Positions 53,760-64,000 of a DNA stretch of 64,000 bases are shown one piece after another; the stretch's first letter is position 1; each line of letters starts with the position of its first letter. The stretch lies in NCBI GenBank assembly GCA_944472135.2, contig OX235263.1, positions 89,312,721 through 89,376,720 of the forward strand, in the 5' to 3' direction. This DNA is from Trichobilharzia regenti (Eukaryota; Platyhelminthes; Trematoda; Strigeidida; Schistosomatidae). The position numbers and the translations under genes were made by a program. Below the pieces are notes generated by a model. It saw only the letters and a program-made list of their open reading frames with translations. It did no database searches and had not been told where the DNA came from.

Positions 53760-54330
53760 GAAGAATTAGGAAGGATAATATTACAGATTCATGAATTTAT
53801 AGTGTCTATTGAAGGCCAGGGCAGAAGTAGGCGCTAGCTGGACTTGTTTCTTTTGAAGACAGAGTGCTGGTTGTTTGAATCGAATTGCTATAGTCTCTGC
53901 TGTTTGGAGCCTGAGGTGCTTCGATGTTTTCCATAATTTATTTGGCACCCGGTATAATACAGAGAAGGATTCATCTACGCTGGCTTTGTGGCCTGTTTGC
54001 ACCAGATGTTCCAATATCGAGCTGTTAATAGTTTTCACTACACCTTTACTTAGCCATGCTGGGAAATGTTCTTGAGCACGAAAAATCAAGTTCGTAGAGC
54101 AACGGCCAATATAACTGGCTCCAGAAGCACAGTTGAATTGATAGATACAATTAAAAGTGGCTAGTCTAGGTACTTCATCTTTCAGTCGAGGAATTACCAT
54201 CGGTCGTGTAGAGAATAATACGTGTCTTTCGCCAGCAGTAAAGGTTCTTTGAACTGATATACAGCAAGGAAGCTTCAAATTCTGAACACTTTATCTTGTA
54301 GACACATTTGTTTTGTGTCCTTTTGGGAAC
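53760..54330 (-). mobile_element. Penelope-like element, intact GIY-YIG endonuclease end
   Basis: The minus-strand frame 53781-54278 (165 codons) holds the whole domain: CIYQFNCASGASYIGRCSTN (GIY-YIG core with the conserved Arg), FRAQEHFPAWLSKG, SSILEHLVQTGHK, and the tail TAETIAIRFKQPALCLQKKQ. One of the best preserved endonuclease frames here. The RT is missing, and the element ends close to the last PAK exon. Confidence 0.85.
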
Positions 54331-54457
54331 TATATCCTGACATGCACCAACGCCTTCTCCAGAGAATTAGAGGATTTGACATAGACTTTAATATTATATG
54401 ATTTATATGTTTTGATTTTCTTAATTCGCTGGGATTAATTTAAATAATTTATAATGA

Positions 54458-54790
<333 letters not shown>

Positions 54791-55817
54791 CAAAAACAAA
54801 CTGACTGAGGGATAAAACTCAAAACTCGAAATATCCAGCCTAACCCCGTTTTTCGGAAGACAGATAACTTAGTTCAATTCTACACATAGAAATTATGATT
54901 TATACATATATATATATATTATTCCGCAGAAAGAAGAATTATCCAGATGAACTTTCGTTAAACGTTTTGTTTTTTGCACGCAGTAGTGAAACCAGAGGCT
55001 TCCCCCTTCCTCTCTCTCTTTCTCTCTCTGTCAAGACTGCTGTAAATCTAAGTCCGCTAATTCTTTACAAGCTATTCAGTATCTAGATTAACCTCGAACA
55101 TTCCTCTAATTTTTATTATTTTTAAGCACCTCAAAAAATGTGGAAAACTGAAATGAAAATCGCAGAGCAATAAAACTAAAGTCGAACTTCTTTTCTTTTC
55201 GTTTTTTGTGTGTTTCGTATGTGTGAATTCATAGGCATTTTTTTATGTGTGATAACTTTCAATGAGACTACTGAAGTCGTTCACGTCTTTCACTACCAGA
55301 CTCCTTGTTTTATGCATGTAACACATACCATACCGTGTTATGTGTTGATTTGTAAAGTTTTGTAAAATGACCCAGTAAAGTTATGTTTATGCTTGAATTC
55401 CCTTTTAAATACACCTCCTACATTATGTATCATTGTTGATAATTAACGAGAATGGCTTTCTCTCTCTTTACCAGATAGATTATGTGATAAATGTTACTTT
55501 GCTGACTTTTTTCCTGTTATCTCATATGTACATATTTAGTTCGTTTTATTTATCAAAATAAGCAACAACAAAAAAGACATTGTATTTAGATGATATTCAG
55601 ATGTTTCCTTTTCTCCACCAATCATCATCATCATCATCTCATATGGTTCTTTTCTTTTTCTCTCGAATTTTGCCTCTTTTTGTTTTACTAGTCTACTGGG
55701 CTTATTTATTTCTGCATCGATTTAGGCGCGTAATTTTAAATTATGATTTTATGATAACCTTTCTTTTTCTTGCTTTAGGAAGATAAAAAGACTTTTTTGA
55801 GAAAATGTAAAAATAAA
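54791..55817 (+). other. PAK 3' UTR (probable) with two AATAAA signals
   Basis: After the stop there is AT-rich DNA without repeats from the listed families. AATAAA hexamers at 55169-55174 and 55812-55817 are the likely cleavage signals, giving UTRs of about 0.4 or 1.05 kb. A short pyrimidine CT tract lies at 55007-55030. The exact 3' end is inferred. Confidence 0.55.
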
Positions 55818-55884
55818 GTAACTTTTGAGAAACTTTTTTTTTACTTTTTGAGCGTTGAGTTTGAAATCCACTGAGTGCGTGCTG

Positions 55885-57035
55885 CGTATTGTGAGACGGA
55901 ACTACCTAGCGAACTGATAAATGACCTTGACAATGACAAGTTTTACCAATCAGAAGCCTCTATAGAAACGGCGTTTAATTTTAGTAAAACGTTTATATTA
56001 CAGTAATGCAATGCTAAAATATAGTTACAAAGAATAACGTCCTCGTATATGTTCCAAAAATACCTCCTTATTTCTCATGTGAGTTTTCATAGTTCTGTTA
56101 AACCAAGCCATGTACATAAACTCATCAAGATAACTGTATATCATTGCACTTCTTGATCCATTCACAGATCTGATCCGTTTTTTGAGGGGACTCCAAAGAT
56201 TTTCTATGCAATTAGTTTGAGTGCCATCGAAAGGATTGATGAAATCATTTATATGGTTGACGACGTGATGAATGTAGCTCAGGTTTGATAGTTGAGTGTA
56301 ACTACTCCATTCATCTGTATGAACAGTTGTTCCAGACAGCATTAAGAGTTGGTTAATAGGCAATATAACATTCGCACTGCGATTAGGGATCGCTTCAATG
56401 TATCCTTTGTGGAGGGTGGTGTTATATTTCCACAACACCCATTCCTGATTCGCACTCAATCTCCCTCGATTATATTTTCTTTTCATTAGTACTGTCTTAT
56501 CCACGTGAACAATGACGCCAACTCCACTAAGTACTTAAGTGAGCCTGTTCACTTCCCATAATGTTATATCTCTGTAGTACTTGTTCACTGCACTGCAGAC
56601 ACTTCTGAATTTTCTGATTCATACACTTGTTGTTATTGGTCTTTTAAACACGCACTTATGACAAATCATTAAAATTTTCATTAGAAGTAACTTAGACTTG
56701 GCGAAAAAAGTACTTACGGAATCTGTAAACTAAAAGGGAACAACAGACCTTCTCGAATTGACTTTATGATTCGGCACTCATTGCACCTGTAAACAAATCG
56801 ATCAATGCACTTAGTATATCCTTTTTAATACATGACACATCCACATTCATATTTTTTCGACCTTCCTATCGGTCTCTTCTCCAAACAGTAGTCAAAAGCA
56901 AGATCTGTAGCGAATTTGCAACGCAAAAGGCATACAATATCCATAAGTACACCTGTATAATAATACGGAGTCGCCTGACTGTTTGCTGAAGCTCATTTAT
57001 TTGTCCGCTAGGAAGTTTCAGTTTGGGCTGCTATA
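55885..57035 (-). mobile_element. Merlin-type DNA transposon, decayed
   Basis: Terminal inverted repeats at about 55891-55928 and 56990-57030 share CTAGCG, AC, ATAAATGA and CTT at the same spacing. Between them is a minus-strand transposase. Merlin belongs to the IS1016/IS1595-like (ISXO2) DDE superfamily and is known from schistosomes. Confidence 0.75.
56025..56504 (-). pseudogene. Merlin transposase, DDE domain
   Basis: 159 codons with all three catalytic acids in context: VDKTVLMKRKYNRGR (first D, just at the start), VHTDEWSSYTQL (second D) and NCIENLWSPLKKRIR (E). Upstream on the same strand a stop at about 56528 and then the N-terminal zinc/helix part survive (RCNECRIIKSIREGLLFPF near 56730-56790), separated by a segment that begins GTAAGT and may be an intron. 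Broken, so not active. Confidence 0.8.
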
Positions 57036-57753
57036 ATTTAGAGTCACCAATAATGTTAGCGAATATGATATTTACAGGTTTTGATTTCTAGGCGATTTGA
57101 CTAATTTTCGGATAGATCGTACAAGAACTGTTCTGTTTTAGTTTGAGATGTTCCAGCAGTAAGCACCCAGGACCGCATCATCAAAGATCTAGTTGGAAAC
57201 TGTCAGTTTAAGAAGTGGAATCGTCTACCCTTTATCTAATTCGGCAGAATCCAACGTCAAGTGAATAAGAACTTCTGAATATTGTCGATGTATTCTGCAA
57301 ATACTAGTCAATATATTCGGTCAGCATTTGTCCATCACACTCTACGTGGTGAGCCTAACTAGACAGGACTTCTCCTTAGAAGTGTGATCAGTTACAGGTA
57401 AGCATAAGAATGATTTTCAAAAGTTGATTTACGCCAGATTCGACTGTTTCCAAAATAAACAAGAACAACTAATATTTTAACAAGGCAAGAACGACAGTTG
57501 TACCAGGATTATAATATGAGTTCATCTCTTATTATTTTTTCGAGGATTCTTCTCAACTGGTTACAACCTGAACGATAAAAAGGGGTATGAATTACATTAA
57601 AGGCTTGAACATACTTTTCCACGATCATAAGGAGTAATTGGTACGAATTAAAAGTAACATTAGTCCGGAATGATTTAACTGATTACGAGGAGTTACAAAC
57701 GCTGACTATTTATAGCCTAATTTGACAATTAGGCTTGGAAACAAAAACAGGGT

Positions 57754-57795
<42 letters not shown>

Positions 57796-57950
57796 GAAAC
57801 AAGGTTAAGCTAGAAAGAGCATAACAAAAAAGTAGATTACGTAACTAAAGAAAACGTCTTATCTAATAGCCAATAGAAAGAAGGAAAGAAAAGAAACGAC
57901 GTAGGGTGAGTCATGTTTGGATGAGAGAGAGAGAGTAGAGTTTTCTAAAC
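57036..57950. other. Intergenic DNA, sparse scraps
   Basis: A family C remnant near 57135-57180 (AGTTTGAGATGTTCCAGCAG, TAAGCACCCA) and a long TA repeat at 57756-57792. Nothing else recognised. Confidence 0.4.
57756..57792. repeat. (TA)n microsatellite
   Basis: The longest AT alternation in the window, about 37 bp. Confidence 0.95.
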
Positions 57951-57959
57951 ATGAAAAAG

Positions 57960-58884
57960 GTGACTCATAAAAGTTGTATATTTTTTTGTTATCACCAGCG
58001 CAGTGCAATATTCACCACTGTCTCTTTCTGTGTACATAGATTTGGTTTATGTCGTTTAATGGCAGTGGCTTCGGTAAAGCGTAGCAAGTTAAGTTTCTTC
58101 TGCTTGTTGATTATTTTGAACGATTTCAGGTAGTCTCCAATATGACCAGTGTCGCTTGTGGCCTTTCAGTCTCAGGTTCTTTGGTATGTGTTCAGAAAGC
58201 CGGACAATAACCCTTCTCTCTGTTCTTCCAATGTTTGTGCTTTGGCACGTACATGTGAATTGGTAGACACAGTTAGAGGTAAAATGAGGTGGGTATTTGT
58301 CCACTTTCCATTCTCTCAGACAACTAGTTATATGATAAACACATACAAGCTTGTCGGCTGGATATGTTCTTTTCAGGGCAGTGTTCAGTCTGCATCTTAT
58401 TCTACTAGCAGTATCATTACCTTTGAATGCAACCTGCATAAAGATGGGCTTTTTCTCTACTGTGCTGCTTTTCACTTTTTCAACATGACATCGTCTCCCA
58501 TACTTGTCGATGAAGTTTGTGGGTAACCGTTGTCGCTTAGGCATTTCTCCACAATGGATAGGTCTTCCTCAATCTTTTCTTTTGAGCACAGCTTACTCAC
58601 ACGATCCAATAATGTTCTCACCAATCATTTTTTGTAACTTATAGAGAAGAAGCTTTTGAATTTAAGATAAACAGCCCTCCAGGTCTTTTTTCTGTGTATA
58701 TTTCTTGTGATTTTGTCGTCTTTATCTCTTTGAATACCCAAGTCCAGAAAATGGAACTTTTCTTTTCCATACTCCATTGTAAACTTAATATTAGGATGGG
58801 CGCTGTTCAAGACTTTTAATACTTGAGATGCATCAGTGAAAGAATTACAAATAACGAAGGTGTCATCGACATACCTGGTATATT
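57960..58884 (-). mobile_element. Penelope-like element, RT end and endonuclease
   Basis: The minus strand starts within RT motif C (YVDDTFVICN, near 58855-58884, catalytic Asp pair intact). 58625-58810 is the RT thumb (EKFHFLDLGIQRDKDDKITR, IHRKKTWRAVYLKF). 58089-58544 is the linker and GIY core (NCVYQFTCTCQSTNIGRTER; GIY as TNIG), ending near 57960 with the AIKRHKPNLCTQKE tail in another frame. Confidence 0.85.
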
Positions 58885-59935
58885 ATTGGCGGCCTGCTTA
58901 AATCTTGGGCTACCGAAAATTTCCATCCTACATATTGCATCTATTTCCTCAGATTTATTTTGTTTTAATTATTCAATTATGTATCCAAGTCGCATTACTT
59001 ACTCTCGCGATTATTTAAAATGTTTTCAACCTGTTGATTTACGAGTATATAATAACGTTAAGAAAAAGCATCATGGAGGTTGGTGGAGATCATTAAAGTG
59101 TACTCCAATGCATCAGATGACTGTTCCTGTGATTATGAGCACAAATTACAGGTCATTATCGAACAAGATTAACTACTTGCATTCGCTATTATGCTCAAAT
59201 GTATATTGTAATACTGGTGTTATCACTCTTCAAGAGACTTGGCTCCATGATTCATATGGAGCACCCGCTTTACCCTCAGCTTTCCCCTTGCATCTCCTCA
59301 GGTACAACAAGGAGTAACTTCAGAAAACTGTATGCTCGCACGTCTAAGTATAAGAATTCTATGATACCATACTTGGAATGTATTTTATGTGATGAAAATA
59401 GTGTCAGGCAAGAATTAACTAACCTTTTTTTCATGTAGTAAATAAACAATTTCCTTCATCCATCCATCCTAATATACCTTCAAGTTTTACTTTTATTACT
59501 TCTATTATATTTATGGTCCTGTTGCTTCTCTGTTTTACTCTCATAATTGTGAACACCAACTTATCTCCATGACGGCTGTATTCTTTGTTTTTCCCTTCAC
59601 TATATCATTTAAAGAGAAAGTTATATTCAATATTTTTAAACATGTTAGGATTTCTATACCACATTGCCAATACTGTTTGAAACAAGCCCACAGTAATTTT
59701 CACTTGTATTCTTATTATTATTACTCTAGCTGTTATCATTATTATTATTATTTCCATTTTATATGCTGCATGTTTCTGACACTACGTCTATTGTAAATGT
59801 GGAAAATTTTCTGTGTGAATAATTTTATTTATAATTTGAGGAAATTAGGTGCAATATTGTGATTAATGCTGAAAATTCCATTCTGTATCACAAGTACTGT
59901 TTTTGGAATAAAGTAAATTATTATTATTATTATAG
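58885..59935 (+). mobile_element. CR1-like LINE, internally deleted copy
   Basis: 5' leader (GGCGGCCTGCTTAAATCTTG, GGCTACCGA), then the ORF start with MYPSRITYSRDYLKCFQP and the endonuclease start STNYRSLSNKINYLHSLL, VITLQETWLHDS (Asn and Glu motifs). Near 59235-59260 it jumps to the protein's C-terminus (HPLYPQLSPCISSG ... LCDENSVRQELTNLFFM), stop at 59438, and the full 3' UTR ending GGAATAAAGTAAATTATTATT. The whole RT is missing. Confidence 0.8.
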
Positions 59936-60495
59936 AAGTTGGTCTGATTGACTGCGGATTTTGACCTCGTTTGTTCTAGACTACCCATAAAAATATCCTC
60001 CAGAATTAGACCCAGAGGGCTTCCCATAGCTACTCCGTCATTTTGGCGGTATAGCGTGTTGTTGAACTGGAACTGTACGTCTTTGGTACACATAAGTAAA
60101 AGTTGTTTGAGTTCGTTCTCAGGCAGAGGAGGAAGTTCGACTTGTTGACATATAATTTGTATTGTTTCCTCCAATGGGATGTTTGCAACCAGTGAAGACA
60201 CGTCGAAGGACACCATAAATTTATTTGAGATGTTTAGATTCTCTAATTGTTTAGCGAACTGGAATGTCTTTCAGGCTGTAGACTGCTAATTTACTACGAA
60301 CTGGTTCCAATATTTCTGCTAGCCACCTAGCTACTTTGTGATACAGCGAATTAATCATTGATAATATTGGTCTCATAAGGATGTTAGGCTTATGCATCTT
60401 TGGCAAGCCGCACAGGTTAGGCAATCTGGATCCCTTAGGTTTCAGTTCGTCGTACATGTTGTTTTCAATCAATCCCTAGAAAAATCTTAACTGAA
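59936..60495 (-). mobile_element. Penelope-like element, RT fragment
   Basis: 60251-60472 encodes LPNLCGLPKMHKPNILMRPI and 59863-60216 MVSFDVSSLVANIPLEETI (motif A) and GVAMGSPLGLILEDIFMG (motif B). The YVDD box would follow but is cut off by the CR1 copy at 59935. Confidence 0.85.
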
Positions 60496-60499
60496 AACC

Positions 60500-61160
60500 A
60501 TTGTTTTGATCAATCATTACAGTTCTTCTTGCCAAGTGAACTCAGTTGGCTTGGTTTGCGATGCCACTACTGAATCGCGAAAGTGATCTTTACAGGGAAT
60601 CTCTTGTTGATGTCGCTTGGTAACGTCTTCTGTATACACAGTTCTGACTTTTCTGTTTTGATAGCCAGAGATGGCTTCAGCAATACTGATGAGTTGGGTA
60701 GGTAGTGATTTGGACAAATTACTTTTTGTCTTGTAGATGACTTGAGAGGCGGAGGTTGTAGAGGTGTAGGGTGATCATGGTCGACCAGATGTTCAATGAT
60801 CGCGCTTCTTACTGCTCCATGTCCATAATTTTATTGCACCGTCATGGATAAAAGTCGAGTCGAACGACTGATATACCTAGCTCCATATGAGCGGGTTAAT
60901 TGATAAACGCACATGGAGTTAGTCAACAGAGGGATCTTGTCTTTCAGGTTATTGAGCAGTAATGGTCGACTGGTAAAGGCTATTCTCAAAGATGCTGCAA
61001 GGAATGTTTTTTTCAAGGACTATGATATCCTTGTTTTTATGATATCGGAAGCTAAGTCACTTTTGAATTCTAAGCTCATGTACAGTATTTTCTTAGGTGG
61101 GGATGATAAGGCACGCCTCATAAGATTTGAATGTAGTCTACACAGTCAAAAGAAATCCGA
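60500..61160 (-). mobile_element. Penelope-like element, endonuclease fragment upstream of RT
   Basis: The minus-strand frame 60831-61016 reads FLAASLRIAFTSRPLLLNNL, then CVYQLTRSYGARYISRSTR (GIY core, ISRS for IGRS). 60517-60717 is the tail region (AEAISGYQNRKVRTVYTED). It is the same subfamily as 16995-17695. It lies 5' of the RT fragment at 59936-60495 in element sense. Confidence 0.75.
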
Positions 61161-61655
61161 ACAAATATGAATTTCAAAGTAACTATCCTTATTCCACTTG
61201 GTCTATTGTCTGAGCTCTCTTTAGTGCTAACGACAGTGTCATCACAGTTTGGGCACTACACAGTATTCCACAACCATTTGTCTTCAGATTAATTGAATGA
61301 TCCTTCCAAATAAAATCTACTTATATTGCAGTCTGGATACTTGAACATGTTATAATGCCTTCCCTATGCTTCTTTCTTTACTTTAGAAGGAAGCAGATGT
61401 ATGAATCGTTAGCTTAGACCATCGATGTTTAGCTAATAGATTCTGCTCTGCCTACTTCTGCTTTGTCAAATGAATGGTATCATTCGGCTTTCTAACGCAG
61501 CATTCCTCCCCAGGAAAAAATGTGTGTAGCTCACATCTCGGGAGTTCTAGCAAACTGATAAAGAGTTTAAGTGTTCATACACTTCATGACAACAGAAAGA
61601 TTGAGAGAAGAAATATTTGCTTTTCAGTTGGATCCTCATCTCTGGTTCTACTGTA
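61161..61655. other. Intergenic DNA, nothing recognised
   Basis: A short plus-strand frame (61474-61656) has no family resemblance. Confidence 0.4.
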
Positions 61656-61658
61656 ATA

Positions 61659-61679
61659 CATATATATATATATATATAT
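61659..61679. repeat. (TA)n microsatellite
   Basis: AT alternation directly bordering the 3' end of the next PLE. Confidence 0.95.
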
Positions 61680-62960
61680 GAATAAGGCATTTAGAAGACA
61701 AATTTCGCGAGATGATATCTTCATTTCGTAGTTTCTTTACAACCGCTTTACAGCTAACATGGTTAACAATAATAAAATAAAGTTCATGACAATTACTCAG
61801 TTAAATAAAAAACAAAAGTACATACTAATGACCAATCATATTCAGATAGGTCATGTAGTCACTTCATGGTAGGCGAAGTTTGAAGTCTATTGTTTGGACT
61901 GTATACACAGTTTAGGCTGTATGTGATGATTAATCCGAAGTGCTTCTATCATCCCCTTTATTAACCAACCTTGAATTAGAGTTATGTGATGAAATAATTG
62001 TGAAACAGTCACTAATATTGATTTTGTGACCTGACATTAATTAATAAGTGTTTTGCAATGGATGATACTGGATTTCTATTCAGATTAATCGCATTGTGAT
62101 TTTCTATGTGTCTTAATAACCATTTAGGAAGATGTTCTTTTCGACTACATGTACGTGATATCGACTTCGGAATTTGGTATATAACCCTGAAAGCTGTGTT
62201 GACGCCAATTATATATCCAGTACCGACGAAGTGTGACAGGATCGAACTTTTTATGCACTTAATTTCCCCTTGATGAACTAAGTTTGTAAATGTTCTCGAA
62301 GCCATAGACGAGCCTGCCTAACTGTGCGCCCTATATAATTTGAACTACAGGAACAGTTGAAATGGTATATCCATGAAGAAGATCTAAGGTTAGTTAAGAC
62401 ATCTTTGAGTTGCTGGGTGAACATTGGACAGCTACTGAAGGATAGACACAGGTGTACAGAGTAGGAAGTTTTCTTTATCGTTCTGGTTAAACGTTACGAT
62501 CGAATCTCCTCAAGAGTATCTCCTTTGAATTTTAGATGTAAAAACAGAGACTTTTTCCCTATTGTCGATAGTTCATGTTTACGATTATTGTAATGTTGTT
62601 GGCTTTGATGAACTTCTCTCGATATCCATTCTGGCTTAGAATGTTTCGGATGACGTGGAGTTCTTTCTCTACAAAGTCTTCGGAACAAATGGACCTCACT
62701 GTAAATGCTATGCACCTGATCAGATTATGTTTGTATTTTATCAGTACAGAGCTAAAGAAGTGTGTATACTGCGCTTTGGACTAGAGGTTTCTAAGTATGC
62801 TTCTTTTGACAGAACCATCCTCTCTTCTCGTTATTAGGATGTCGAGAAAGTGTAGAGAGTCGTTGTATTTTTCTTCGTAGGTGAAATGGACAGCTGGGTC
62901 AAACAGGAATTATTGTTTATGAAATCACTGATTAAATATGTAGAAATAATAAAATGACAA
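61680..62960 (-). mobile_element. Penelope-like element, endonuclease with duplicated segment
   Basis: The 3' UTR (61680-61960) matches 6945-7250. Frame 62012-62305 holds ASRTFTNLVHQGEIKCIKSS, SHFVGTGYIIGVNTAFRVIY and then a second helix EHLPKWLLRHIENHNAINLN, i.e. two endonuclease segments from different subfamilies joined near 62155. 62494-62715 covers the linker (RNILSQNGYRE in another frame). Confidence 0.7.
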
Positions 62961-63089
62961 AGTAGGCAGGAAGTTCGGATGATATGAAAGTGTGATAGTG
63001 TAAAAAGGATTGAGAAGAACATAGAAATAACATGAATAAACAGGAAGTTTGGATAAGAAAGGCAATAGCATGGTTATTACTAAAAGAAT

Positions 63090-64000
63090 TACCTGTTTAT
63101 GATGGCCACGGCAGGGACACGGGTTAGACGTATTTCTTTTGGATACAAAGCGTGGGTTTGAGCTTTTGGATAGCTAGCGCCTTGGCTATACCCAGATGTG
63201 TGTATTTTACTCCCATTGATAGGTCTGATCGAATCATGTATATTACTTTGAAGGATTTTTTCGAATGGCCTTAAATGTTTTGATTTGACCAGATGTTCTG
63301 TCTCTGAACCATTTACACGTTTTCGATCTCCTTTTACTAGACAGGCTGGGTGGTGTCCACAAGTGCGTTTTTCAAGTTGGCACATGGTGCGGTCGATGTA
63401 CTCAGCTCCACAAGAGCAAGTAAACTAGTATATGCACGGTGAAGTGGCCCAATCCGACAGTTTGTCTTTCGCTTTCTGGGTGAACAATTTCTTGCAGGCA
63501 AACGTCAGTCGTAGGCTCGCTGCGAAGTATGTTTTCCTCACAGATTTCGAGAGGCGTTTTTGAAAGACATCTGCTTCAGTGTCACGTTTTAATTGTAGAT
63601 TAAGCAGAAGTATCCACTTTGGGACGGACTGGACTTGTTCGGAAGTCAGTATCAACATATCAATGGGGCGATAATTAAGAGGAAGAAAAATAATACACAC
63701 AATTAAAAGGTAGAAATGGTTACAATACGTGGATTGTATAGTGCATAATTGTGGAAAAATGAAGAGTAATTCAATGATAAGCGTGTGCACAGGTTGATTG
63801 CGTAACAGACTGTTAAAGAAAATAAAACGATTTGGAAAGTGATAACTTGCAACTAAGGTTGAAATTGCCATAAGAATAAAATAATTTTACAAGGATAACA
63901 TTTAATTAAAGATGAAGTAGTCAGGAAAAATGAAATAATTCGAACAATTATAGTTTTTAAAGGTTTTAGGGGGAAGGCGATGTAGTCTGGTTTTTACACT
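63090..64000 (-). mobile_element. Penelope-like element, endonuclease, runs to window edge
   Basis: 63425-63871 ends with QKRLSKSVRKTYFAASLRLTF and ATSPCIY; after an in-frame stop the core continues as FTCSCGAEYIDRT (G to D in the YIG). 63089-63385 gives KRVNGSETEHLVKSKH and the tail. The upstream part of 63425-63871 does not look like PLE and may be chance. Confidence 0.7.

Noticed and set aside
54791..55174. Ribosomal or regulatory RNA in the region after the PAK stop
   Set aside because: Only AT-rich UTR-like sequence and AATAAA signals were seen; no conserved RNA structure.
63425..63871. Hydrophobic N-terminal half of the minus-strand frame as a membrane protein
   Set aside because: Only the C-terminal 40 residues match the PLE endonuclease; the rest is AT-rich readthrough with no support.

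Overview
The window looks like nuclear DNA of a blood fluke (Schistosoma sp.). It is AT-rich and has long introns packed with non-LTR retrotransposons of the RTE and CR1 types, GIY-YIG Penelope-like elements (PLEs), and tRNA-like SINEs. One SINE is recognisably the Schistosoma hammerhead-ribozyme family Smalpha. The species cannot be fixed from the window alone.

Only one host gene is evident: the 3' half of a group II p21-activated kinase (PAK4/mbt-like) on the + strand. Five coding exons (195-383, 40077-40210, 46969-47128, 49455-49682, 54632-54790) join in frame into 289 codons carrying a complete kinase domain and the stop codon. Introns are about 39.7, 6.8, 2.3 and 4.9 kb. A 3' UTR with two candidate poly(A) signals follows, and a decayed Merlin DNA transposon begins about 70 bp past the last signal.

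The rest is repeats. 1-9 kb: SINE-B copies, hammerhead-SINE pairs, a PLE cluster and a nested SINE-A. 9.7-12.2 kb: an inverted-repeat-bounded segment with degenerate telomere-like tracts, a long palindrome and an inverted Smalpha pair. 13-15.4 kb: the longest PLE. 19.3-22.4 kb: the most complete RTE element, with two frameshifts. 25-27.5 kb: CR1-like 3' halves, one fused to a tRNA-like SINE head. 28-36 kb: further hammerhead-SINE pairs and a second long RTE. 37-40 kb: a solo LTR and an inverted PLE pair. 40-49 kb (introns 2 and 3): RTE fragments. 50-54 kb (intron 4): LTR fragment and PLEs. Beyond 55.8 kb: Merlin, then PLE fragments and an internally deleted CR1.

Three patterns stand out. First, three different SINE-like families (Smalpha and two here called C and D) carry a tRNA-like region followed by a hammerhead motif whose stem III is a loop-less palindrome. 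Second, these families and the PLEs repeatedly occur as divergent head-to-head inverted pairs, which suggests common retrotransposition machinery. Third, two SINE families (A and B) share a tRNA-like head but have bodies made of the 5' end plus the 3' end of a different LINE present in the same window (RTE for A, CR1 for B).

Family letters A-E are local labels. Element boundaries come from reading alignments by eye and are approximate to about 5-30 bp unless a target-site duplication is given.
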